Virus record (IMG/VR): IMGVR_UViG_3300008259_000295
Span: 1-22,473 of that record
Source: a virus
Length of the DNA stretch: 22,473 nt
Direction: 5' to 3' (one strand)
Of this stretch, positions 14,406 through 21,627 are shown one piece after another. Each line of letters begins with the position of its first letter. Position 1 is the stretch's first letter. Position numbers and translations under genes: made by a program. The notes under the pieces were generated by a model. It searched no databases. It had not been told where the DNA came from and saw only the letters and a list, made by a program, of their open reading frames with translations.

Positions 14406-15503
14406 ATGCCAGAGTATATTAAAATTTTAGGACAGGTTACAACATCAGCAGCTGGAACACTTCAGCAATTAAGTATGTTTCCAGATCCAAACTTTGAGTA
14501 CTACACAACTAATACAACCCATGTTAATCAAACAGCTCCTCAAAGCCCATTATTTGGTTTTCCAGTAAGCGGTGGAAACTCTGGAGTAAACGATAACTGT
14601 CAGATTACATATATTACTAGCGAACATGCACCTAATTCTGCAAATGCTACTGGCAGAACAAACTCAATGTACTTTACTAATCATAACAATCAATACCATC
14701 CAAGATGGTATATGAACTCAGCAACTAATTTAGATAGACCATTTTTAAAAAGCGGTCAAGTTTACACAATGTCTTTCTGGTCAAAGGTTACAGATGATTC
14801 AGGGCATGCAAATAATCACCATGGTCACGGCGGAATGCAATATTCAAGAGGAGTAAATAATTATGACATTATTCCTTATGGAGATAATTTTCCAAGCAGA
14901 GCTACAATTTCAAACGGATGGGTACTAAATGCAAATATGTATGATACCTGGAGACAATATTATACAACATTTACTGGAGAAGGCGGGTATTTTGATTTCA
15001 ATGTAAGAATTTGGAATCATAGCTTTAGCGGATGGGTAAGATGGTATTTAGATAATTTCCTTATTGTAGAAGGAGCAGTTCCAAGAGCACTTTTGCCAAC
15101 AAGACCATTAGATGGAGCTTCTGGAAATGCAAATGCTCTTTATACATCTCCATATACAACACGATCTGAGGGTTGGCAATCAACTGCTTATAGATCTCCT
15201 ACAATTAGAAGAGTAACAGGTTCATGGCAAACTCTTTATACTGTGCCTGATAATAGATCTGCAGTAGCATCTACATTGCATATTTCAAATTATGGAACTG
15301 CAAATGCAACTTATAGAGTTGCTGTACAAAAAGCTGGAGAAACTTTAAATTCACAACATATCCTAGCATTTGATCATCCAATTACACAAACTTCTAGCGA
15401 ATCCTTAAGTATAGGATTAACATTGGCCGCTGGAGATAAAATAATTGTTCAATCAGATGTTGATAAAATTACATTCCAGCTATTTGGATCAGAGACGGCT
15501 TAA
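14406..15503 (+). CDS. Carbohydrate-binding-like tail protein with His cluster (cassette B)
   Basis: A 365-aa paralogue of the protein at 6257. Shared features are KILGQV at the N-terminus, MFPDPNFEYY, SGQVYTMSFWSK, the His cluster (H134, H138, H139, H141), WRQYYTTFTG, WYLDNFLIVEGAVPRALLP, YTTRSEGWQSTAY, WQTLYTVPD, HILAFDHP and the end FQLFGSETA. The N-terminal jelly-roll (about 20-225) is 28 residues shorter overall and more diverged than the C-terminal domain (about 235-365), as expected when the outer domain sets specificity. CBM4/9-type carbohydrate binding is inferred from pattern. Confidence 0.75.
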   Translation: MPEYIKILGQVTTSAAGTLQQLSMFPDPNFEYYTTNTTHVNQTAPQSPLFGFPVSGGNSGVNDNCQITYITSEHAPNSANATGRTNSMYFTNHNNQYHPRWYMNSATNLDRPFLKSGQVYTMSFWSKVTDDSGHANNHHGHGGMQYSRGVNNYDIIPYGDNFPSRATISNGWVLNANMYDTWRQYYTTFTGEGGYFDFNVRIWNHSFSGWVRWYLDNFLIVEGAVPRALLPTRPLDGASGNANALYTSPYTTRSEGWQSTAYRSPTIRRVTGSWQTLYTVPDNRSAVASTLHISNYGTANATYRVAVQKAGETLNSQHILAFDHPITQTSSESLSIGLTLAAGDKIIVQSDVDKITFQLFGSETA

Positions 15504-15509
15504 TATAAA

Positions 15510-16154
15510 ATGACAATAAGAAAATCTGGTGGTGTTGCTGGAACAACAACTGTTGTAACTCAAAACTATTCATCGTATGTTCTTTTAGCCGAGACAAGTC
15601 CAGATTCAGGAACTACAAATGCTGTTAGCGGTATGAGTAATCCTCAAATGATTAATGGTACAGGTCAGATTACATTTTCTAACATTCCACAAACATATAG
15701 AGACTTAAAAATTCAATTTTCTTATATGTCACACAATGCTCAAAATGATAGCCAGTACAGAATTTCTTGGTGGTATAACAATGATACCAATGCATCCAGA
15801 TACTATTCTCGTGGAGGTACTCAAGCAACTGGAACCCCAGCACATAACGCAGATAACGCTGACAGACACTACTTTTTCTATAATTACAATCATTTAACAC
15901 GTAGAAATGATTGGCCTGGACAGGGAGAGATTATTATTCCAAACTATTCGTCTACCCTTACTACAAACTTTAGAAGCGCTTACGGAACATCCTGGAATAT
16001 GGTAAGCTTAAGCTATCCAACTCAATGGGGATTCCACTATTATAATAATGATGTAGTAAAATTACCAGTAACTCGCCTAGACTTTTCATGGGAAAGCGAT
16101 GTAAAATTCTGTGTTGGATCAAAAATAACCATTTATGGTATAGGCGCAAAATAA
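15510..16154 (+). CDS. 'YGI' domain tail protein (cassette B)
   Basis: A 214-aa paralogue of the protein at 7438. The N-terminal stretch TVVTQNYSSYVLLAETS is nearly the same. It keeps TFSNIPQTYRDLKIQF at about residues 54-69, RYYSRGGTQATG, GEIIIPNYSS near 137-146 and the terminal ITIYGIGAK. The middle differs, with more aromatic and charged residues (RHYFFYNYNHLTRRNDW). There is only a weak ribosome site, 6 nt after the preceding stop, so coupling is likely. Function as a binding-tip component is inferred. Confidence 0.7.
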   Translation: MTIRKSGGVAGTTTVVTQNYSSYVLLAETSPDSGTTNAVSGMSNPQMINGTGQITFSNIPQTYRDLKIQFSYMSHNAQNDSQYRISWWYNNDTNASRYYSRGGTQATGTPAHNADNADRHYFFYNYNHLTRRNDWPGQGEIIIPNYSSTLTTNFRSAYGTSWNMVSLSYPTQWGFHYYNNDVVKLPVTRLDFSWESDVKFCVGSKITIYGIGAK

Positions 16155-16162
16155 AATTAAGG

Positions 16163-16180
16163 TATAATATAAACGGAGGA
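16163..16180 (+). promoter_or_regulatory. -10 box and strong ribosome site before the LamG-like gene (cassette B)
   Basis: TATAAT at 16163-16168, then AAACGGAGGA with GGAGGA at 16175-16180, before the ATG at 16185. Same order and near-identical sequence as before the paralogue at 8097. No convincing -35 (ATAGGC at 17-bp spacing). Confidence 0.45.
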
Positions 16181-16184
16181 AAAA

Positions 16185-17618
16185 ATGCCAAGCACATATA
16201 ACGTCTTTGAAAGATACGGAACAGTCACCCCAGAACTAACAGGTAACCTTTGGTATGGAACCTGTAGGTATAATCTTTCCCCAGCCATATACCAATCTAC
16301 AACTAATACTATTTATAACGCTGACGCAACAGCTGATTACTCTACATTTTCTACAACAGGAATAACTGGATTTTTTGATGCACAAAATTATATGTACGGC
16401 GTTGGATCAGCAAGGTACATGCTTAATGGAGCATCTCCAACTCCGCTTGTTAAAATGCCAGGAGCAGCTTACTACAATACTAGTCAAGATACATATAAAA
16501 CTGGATCTGTAAGAATTTGGTCAGAGCATGCTCTTCAAATGAGATTAGATATTCAAATGTATGATGGCTCAGGTAATACTGTAGGCGGAACAGATAGCAC
16601 AACAGTTACTTTAACTCCAAATCAATGGAATACTCTACAGGTTGTTTCAAGCGTAAACTCTGTAGGATATTTATTAACTCTTAATGTTCTTAACTTTAAC
16701 TCAGCAACAGATACTGGAAAAATATTTTATTTAGATCAAGTTTCTGTAGAAAATTTAAGATATCATACAATTTTTCAAAATGCTGGTGCAAGATCTGCTG
16801 GACAAATAAAATATACAATTCCTAAAACTGGTCCAGACTATACCGCATTAATTTGGACAGTTATTGGTCCGCAATGTAGCTCAGCTGCTGGAGGAACACA
16901 TCCATTTTTCACTTTATATGATACATCAACATCTTATGCTACATTAAATTATCAAGAAGGATCTACAAAGTTGCAGGCATTTAAAGACGATACGGATCCA
17001 AATACAGATATTCAAATAAATGCTGTAAATTATAATCCAGGAGATGTAGTATTCGGAGCCCTTGTTAATGATGGATTAACTCTTACAATGTATGTCGCTA
17101 AGGCTGGAGACGTATCTCTTCAAACAACAAGTAGCGCAACAGAATTTGATACATTTGAGTACGTGTACCTTGGACAAGACCCATCAAATTCACGTTGGGC
17201 AAATTCAACAATTGAACAATTTTTGTTATATAATCGTGCTTTAACTCAAGCAGAAGTTTTAGCAATTTTCAATTCAGCAACACCGTTAGACTACACATCA
17301 GATAAAAGAATTATTTTTGCAGCTGCTACCCCAAGCACACTTGCAACATATAACGGTTTAGGTGTAGCTGGAACTGGTTCGTACAGAAATGAAGATATTA
17401 CAGTTTCTTTAGATATAGTTTCTGCTATTTCTTCAAATACAACTTATGGCCCAACTGGTTCATCTACACATATGTTTTATGGACAAGATGTTAAAAAACT
17501 TCAAGTTAATAATATAATTTCTACTGGGTCAAATGTAACAACATCAACATTATATAAGGTAGACAATATTTCGGATGCTCCTAATATAGGCCCGATAGCA
17601 TATGTATCTAAGATATAG
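16185..17618 (+). CDS. LamG/lectin-like tail adhesin (cassette B)
   Basis: A 477-aa paralogue of the adhesin at 8097, with the same domain order: N-terminal segment (FERYGTVTPELTG), jelly-roll (about 46-195: TYKTGSVRIWSEHALQMRLDI, FYLDQVSVENLRY), LamG-like domain (about 205-355: YTALIWTVIGPQC, FFTLYDTSTSYATLNYQEG, KDDTDPNTD, EYVYLGQDPSNSRWANSTI, EQFLLYNRALTQAEVLAIFN) and a C-terminal domain. The LamG core is the best conserved part between the two copies; N-terminal and C-terminal parts diverge more. A second adhesin of slightly different specificity on the same virion is the simplest reading. Confidence 0.78.
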   Translation: MPSTYNVFERYGTVTPELTGNLWYGTCRYNLSPAIYQSTTNTIYNADATADYSTFSTTGITGFFDAQNYMYGVGSARYMLNGASPTPLVKMPGAAYYNTSQDTYKTGSVRIWSEHALQMRLDIQMYDGSGNTVGGTDSTTVTLTPNQWNTLQVVSSVNSVGYLLTLNVLNFNSATDTGKIFYLDQVSVENLRYHTIFQNAGARSAGQIKYTIPKTGPDYTALIWTVIGPQCSSAAGGTHPFFTLYDTSTSYATLNYQEGSTKLQAFKDDTDPNTDIQINAVNYNPGDVVFGALVNDGLTLTMYVAKAGDVSLQTTSSATEFDTFEYVYLGQDPSNSRWANSTIEQFLLYNRALTQAEVLAIFNSATPLDYTSDKRIIFAAATPSTLATYNGLGVAGTGSYRNEDITVSLDIVSAISSNTTYGPTGSSTHMFYGQDVKKLQVNNIISTGSNVTTSTLYKVDNISDAPNIGPIAYVSKI

Positions 17619-17626
17619 GAGAAATA

Positions 17627-17815
17627 ATGAATATATTAAGCATGCATTATGATAACCACGAAAATACAATGGTTAAAATTAAATATGATAATCAGGCTGT
17701 TAGAGACTCTGTTCCTTTAGAAGATCCAGAGGTAGTGGCATGGTTAATATCTGAAAATGAAATTTTGGAATGCCCATACGGAGACTTTGAAACAAAAGGC
17801 GATCCTAACGCTTAA
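17627..17815 (+). CDS. Small acidic protein closing cassette B
   Basis: A 62-aa paralogue of the protein at 9545, with the same AGGAGA ribosome site overlapping the upstream TAG. Shared pattern: DNHE, then EDPEVVAWLISENEI and an acidic glycine/proline end. Its TAA lies within the -35 box of the next promoter. Possible fibre partner or chaperone; no family recognised. Confidence 0.58.
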   Translation: MNILSMHYDNHENTMVKIKYDNQAVRDSVPLEDPEVVAWLISENEILECPYGDFETKGDPNA

Positions 17816-17840
17816 CACCTGACCCAACTTAGGGTATAAT
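17812..17840 (+). promoter_or_regulatory. Strong leaderless promoter (TTAACA-17-TATAAT)
   Basis: TTAACA at 17812-17817 and TATAAT at 17835-17840 with the ideal 17-bp spacer; the -10 ends 6 nt before the ATG at 17847. It is the best sigma70/sigmaA-type promoter in the window, and no ribosome site lies between it and the ATG. Confidence 0.7.
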
Positions 17841-17846
17841 GGCATT

Positions 17847-19592
17847 ATGTCATATCAATTAAAAACCATAAAAGATTCACCTATAGGTTTTTGGACCTTG
17901 GATGAGTCTTCTGGCTCTATTGCATATGATAAATCTGGATGTAATAATCATGGGACTTATATAGCATCTCCCGCCTCAAATATGTTGCCTCTAGTTCCTG
18001 GCGGAATCTCTGGAACTAAAATAACTAATACGGCATACGCTACATTTCCAGTAACAAAAGATTTTTATTCTTCAACAGTCGGAGCGGGACTAGCAAACAA
18101 ATACACATCAGATAACGATTTTACTTTAGAGGTATGGGTAAATCAATCTATAGAGTCTAACAATGAAACTCCGCTATTTGCAGACACTACAAATAACATA
18201 GGTTTATATTGGCATAAAGGCGATATTGTATTTAAGGTATCAGCCACAGATTCTATTAGATACTGCATCCCATACAGCAAAAAGGTACTTCATCTTGTAG
18301 GAGTTTATTCTGTATCTGGAATATCTTTATATGTAGATTCAGCTCCAGTTGCCTCTAAGTCTTTATCTAATTTTAAATTCACAAATACTACAACCACATT
18401 TCAGACTGGTCCGACGGCAGATGCAGGAGATGCATTTATTGTAGATGCCCCAGCTATCTATAGATACAGCCTACCATCATCATCAATAAGAAGACACTAT
18501 TTATCTGGAAATGTAACAGTATCTCCAATACATGTTGTGTTCCCAGATCGTGGAACTTTATTTAGCGGGACAGACGCAAATATTAGAGCCCCATTCGATT
18601 ATTCATATCCAGTAAATAGGCCATGGACGGACTTTGTAGATGCCAATACATATTACGATGCTGGTAAAAAACATATTACCTTTTATCAGACAGAAACAGT
18701 TGAGGCTAAAAGCCTAGTCATAAATGACTACTTTTTAATTCCATCTCAAATAGGATTAACTACTTCTAAGGTTGAGTGGCGGAATGATCTGGGAATTACA
18801 GTAGAATCCAGCGTAGATGGAACTACATACCTACCTTGCGTAAATGGACAACCATTACCTCAATACAACAAAGACTCATTTAATTCTATTGGTAAGGTCT
18901 ATATTCGAATTACAATGTCTACGACAGATGCAAGTAAATTCTTGCCTAAGCTATCATTTTTCTGCATAACCTTCTATTCTGATAAAACCCTATATTCAGA
19001 TAATTCTGGGGATAAAATAACCTCAACAACAGATTATTATCTAGGATCATTAAATTATCCTATTCTATCTCGAAATTACATGAATGGAATTAGGGCTAAA
19101 AGCGGAGCTGGGTTTGACCTTGAAACCGCATCCTCTATAAAGTCTTTAGAAATGTTCTTTACACCCGCTACGTTGGCCGCTAACACCCTATTCTATGATT
19201 CTGGCAGTACAACCACCAGATTCGCCTGGAATGGCTCTGGAACCCTTTCTAAGGCCAATATAGACAAGGTATACATAAACGGGGTAGATGTATCGACTGC
19301 TACTAATATAACTAATTATTTCTTAGATGAAGAGCCTAGCCATGTCGTATTAATATTTACTGACCCAATTACAGGCACATTTAAATTCAATTATGAAACA
19401 TCTGGGGGGCCAAGTAACCTTTATAAGAACATAGCGCTATATCAGGATGAGCTTACAGCAGGTAAAGTTGAGACCCATTTTGAATTATATACAGGCAAGC
19501 CTGTTGAAACTATCACAGAATCTGCCATCACCCTGACAGAATTACCAGCCGTTTATTATAATAACGACTGGATCGTGTTACAATCTGTATAA
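17847..19592 (+). CDS. Large LamG-domain tail protein
   Basis: A 581-aa predicted structural protein. Residues about 10-215 form a LamG/concanavalin A-like domain (PIGFWTLDESSGSIAYDKSG, FTLEVWVNQS, LHLVGVYSVSGISLYVDSAPVA, AIYRYSLPSSSIRRHY). About 215-385 is a linker region of beta strands (KHITFYQTETVEAKSL, VEWRNDLGITVESSVDG, VYIRITMSTTDA). About 400-565 resembles a second LamG-like domain (DLETASSIKSLEMFF, HVVLIFTDPITGTFKF, NIALYQDELTAGKVETHF). It is not part of the duplicated cassettes and has its own promoter. LamG proteins next to head/tail genes are frequent minor tail proteins in phages of Gram-positive bacteria. Function as adhesion protein inferred; no enzyme motif. Confidence 0.72.
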   Translation: MSYQLKTIKDSPIGFWTLDESSGSIAYDKSGCNNHGTYIASPASNMLPLVPGGISGTKITNTAYATFPVTKDFYSSTVGAGLANKYTSDNDFTLEVWVNQSIESNNETPLFADTTNNIGLYWHKGDIVFKVSATDSIRYCIPYSKKVLHLVGVYSVSGISLYVDSAPVASKSLSNFKFTNTTTTFQTGPTADAGDAFIVDAPAIYRYSLPSSSIRRHYLSGNVTVSPIHVVFPDRGTLFSGTDANIRAPFDYSYPVNRPWTDFVDANTYYDAGKKHITFYQTETVEAKSLVINDYFLIPSQIGLTTSKVEWRNDLGITVESSVDGTTYLPCVNGQPLPQYNKDSFNSIGKVYIRITMSTTDASKFLPKLSFFCITFYSDKTLYSDNSGDKITSTTDYYLGSLNYPILSRNYMNGIRAKSGAGFDLETASSIKSLEMFFTPATLAANTLFYDSGSTTTRFAWNGSGTLSKANIDKVYINGVDVSTATNITNYFLDEEPSHVVLIFTDPITGTFKFNYETSGGPSNLYKNIALYQDELTAGKVETHFELYTGKPVETITESAITLTELPAVYYNNDWIVLQSV

Positions 19593-19615
19593 TTTTGTCA
19601 ATTGATCTGACAAAA
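19593..19615 (+). repeat. Perfect 8-bp inverted repeat between tail and head modules
   Basis: TTTTGTCA (19593-19600), 7-nt loop, TGACAAAA (19608-19615), beginning right after the stop of the LamG gene and ending 3 bp before the -35 box of the head-module promoter. The stem is AT-rich and followed by AGCTGG rather than a T-run, so it reads better as an operator than as a rho-independent terminator. Confidence 0.5.
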
Positions 19616-19618
19616 AGC

Positions 19619-19647
19619 TGGACTTAGGTCGTAGAAAGTGGTAAAAT
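19619..19647 (+). promoter_or_regulatory. Leaderless-type promoter of the head module (TGGACT-17-TAAAAT)
   Basis: TGGACT (19619-19624, four of six to TTGACA) and TAAAAT (19642-19647), 17-bp spacer. The -10 ends 8 nt before the ATG at 19656; no ribosome site is present in between. Confidence 0.55.
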
Positions 19648-19655
19648 AAAAACCT

Positions 19656-19994
19656 ATGGACACTGGAAAGATTAAATATTCATCACCTGAAGAAGAGACC
19701 CGCCTAGGAATTTATGTCTGGGAAATGCCAGATGGTCGCTGGATTGGCGACGACGATGGAAATTATCTTTCAGTAACATCCATGAAAAACAATAAAGCTA
19801 AGATCGATGCTTTGGCTAATACTGTAAGGTCCTATGGAATATATGAGGGATCCCCTAAATTCTTATCAGGACGTAGAAAAGTTGATGACGAAGAGTTTGA
19901 GCATCAGAAACAAAGACTTAATTGGGGACTAGTACCAGATCCTTTGGATATTGGAAACTACAAAGACGAAATGAAAAAAGCAGGTAAAAAATAA
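19656..19994 (+). CDS. Small conserved-looking protein before the portal gene
   Basis: A 112-aa charged, soluble protein. N-terminal half beta-like (IYVWEMPDGRWIGDDDGNYL, residues about 19-38), then a helical stretch (MKNNKAKIDALANTVRSYG) and a basic/acidic C-terminus ending in KKAGKK. The stop overlaps the portal start (TAATG), so the two are translationally coupled. I recognise no family. Position suggests a packaging or head-assembly accessory protein, but nothing in the sequence proves it. Confidence 0.6.
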   Translation: MDTGKIKYSSPEEETRLGIYVWEMPDGRWIGDDDGNYLSVTSMKNNKAKIDALANTVRSYGIYEGSPKFLSGRRKVDDEEFEHQKQRLNWGLVPDPLDIGNYKDEMKKAGKK

Positions 19995-21574
19995 TGGATC
20001 ATATTCAAGACGATAATACAGAAGAGATTCAAATCTCTAATGCAGCAGATTGGGTAAAATTTAATACTCCTACTGCTCAAAAGACAAATGATCCTTTTAA
20101 AGTTGAAGGCGAAGACCTAGTTAAAGTATCTGGACTTAGTCCAGCATTTCGTCGCAAAATGAATCGTGACCTACAAAAAAGATTTACAGGCATTGACGGA
20201 ACAGGAACACAGCAGAACCTACTTGCTCAAGCAATTACTGGTTATGCAATGTTTGACCTAATTGAGCCACCATACAATTTAGAATATTTATCACAAGTAT
20301 ACGAAATCTCTCCATACAACTACGCAGCAATTAATGCTAAAGTTGCAAACATTGTAGGACTTGGATTTGATTTTATCGAGACTCGTAAAACAGTTGAAGC
20401 TATGGACGGAATTGATAGCGACATGCAATTAGAAAGAGCACGTCGTAAATTAAATAGATTACGTCAAGACCTACACTCATGGCTAGAAGATTGCAATGAG
20501 GAAGAAACATTCAAAGAGACTTTAATTAAGTTCTATACAGATGTAGAGGCTACAGGAAACGGCTATCTTGAAATCGGTAGAACAACAAATGGCAAAATAG
20601 GATATATCGGACATATTCCTGCAAAGACTATGCGTGTACGCCGTTTGCGTGATGGATACATTCAATTGCTTTACGGCAAGGCAGTATTCTTCCGTAACTT
20701 CGGAGATCAAGATACTCCTAACCCAATTGCAGGCGGACTAGAGCGTCCTAATGAAATTATTCATGTAAAGAAATATACCCCACAAAATAACTATTATGGA
20801 ATTCCAGATATCGTAGCAGCATCTAACGCTATGGCTGGAAACGAGTTTGCTGGAAAGTACAACCTGGACTACTTTGAGAATAAAGCAGTTCCAAGATATA
20901 TTATCACCGTAAAGGGTGCAAAGCTTTCAAGCGAATCAGAAAGAAAACTTCTAGAATTCTTCCAGGTTGGTCTAAGAGGAAAAAATCACAGATCTTTATA
21001 TATTCCACTTCCTGCAGATTCACCAGACTCTAAGGTTGAATTTAAGATGGACCCAGTCGAGGCGGGAACACAGGACTCATCATTTAATACATATCGCAAG
21101 ATGAACCGTGATGAAATTCTAATGGCCCATAGAACCCCAATTAATAAAATTGGAACTCCAGAAGGAATTAATTTAGCAGCAGCACGAGATGCAGACAAGA
21201 CATTTAAAGAGCAGGTTTGTCGTCCAGCACAAGATATTCTTGAAAAGAAAATAAATAGAATTATTTCTGAAATGACAGATGCTCTAGAAATTAAATTCAA
21301 CGAGTTGGCTCTTACTGACGAAGATGCTCAATCTAAGATTGATGAGCGTTATTTGAGAATGCAGGTAATTACTCCTAACGAAATTAGAATTCGTAAAGGC
21401 ATGGTTCCCCTAGACAGTGGAGATGAGGTTGTAGTTTTAAAACCTCAGCAACAGGCAGAAATTCGGTCACAGGCCGCAAATAGCAGAAGGCGGGATCAAG
21501 AAAGAGAAAATAATGCTCCCGATATTTCAGGGGAAGCTAGAAACCCACAGGGCGAGGGAAGACAAGTCGAGTAG
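19994..21574 (+). CDS. Phage portal protein, PBSX/HK97 family
   Basis: A 526-aa portal: the dodecameric ring at one capsid vertex through which DNA is packaged and ejected and to which the tail attaches. Family features are an N-terminal region with the motif YNLEYLSQVYEISPYNYAAI (about 95-114), the core GNGYLEIGRTTNGKIGYIGHIPAKTMRV (about 189-216, GNGYLEI the hallmark), EIIHVKKYTPQNNYYGIPDI, AGKYNLDYFENKAVPRYII, and a helical RDEILMAHRTPINKIG then LAAARDADKTF stretch (about 370-400). The C-terminal 50 residues are charged and low-complexity. Length fits the family. Terminase genes do not precede it in this window, which is unusual. Ends with TAG. Confidence 0.92.
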   Translation: MDHIQDDNTEEIQISNAADWVKFNTPTAQKTNDPFKVEGEDLVKVSGLSPAFRRKMNRDLQKRFTGIDGTGTQQNLLAQAITGYAMFDLIEPPYNLEYLSQVYEISPYNYAAINAKVANIVGLGFDFIETRKTVEAMDGIDSDMQLERARRKLNRLRQDLHSWLEDCNEEETFKETLIKFYTDVEATGNGYLEIGRTTNGKIGYIGHIPAKTMRVRRLRDGYIQLLYGKAVFFRNFGDQDTPNPIAGGLERPNEIIHVKKYTPQNNYYGIPDIVAASNAMAGNEFAGKYNLDYFENKAVPRYIITVKGAKLSSESERKLLEFFQVGLRGKNHRSLYIPLPADSPDSKVEFKMDPVEAGTQDSSFNTYRKMNRDEILMAHRTPINKIGTPEGINLAAARDADKTFKEQVCRPAQDILEKKINRIISEMTDALEIKFNELALTDEDAQSKIDERYLRMQVITPNEIRIRKGMVPLDSGDEVVVLKPQQQAEIRSQAANSRRRDQERENNAPDISGEARNPQGEGRQVE

Positions 21575-21591
21575 TCCTGCTCAACCATTAT

Positions 21592-21620
21592 TTGCCTTAT
21601 ATACAATAACGTTATAAAAT
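21592..21620 (+). promoter_or_regulatory. Possible leaderless promoter before the prohead protease (TTGCCT-17-TAAAAT)
   Basis: TTGCCT (21592-21597, four of six) and TAAAAT (21615-21620), 17-bp spacer, with the ATG 7 nt further on at 21628. The 53-nt gap after the portal holds no other visible signal and no ribosome site. Confidence 0.45.
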
Positions 21621-21627
21621 TAAGCAT

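Larger units (their letters stand above)
14406..17815 (+). repeat. Paralogous gene block, cassette B copy
   Basis: Genes at 14406, 15510, 16185 and 17627 are collinear paralogues of the block at 6257-9748. C-terminal and scaffold-like motifs are better conserved than the middles of the products. Confidence 0.85.
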
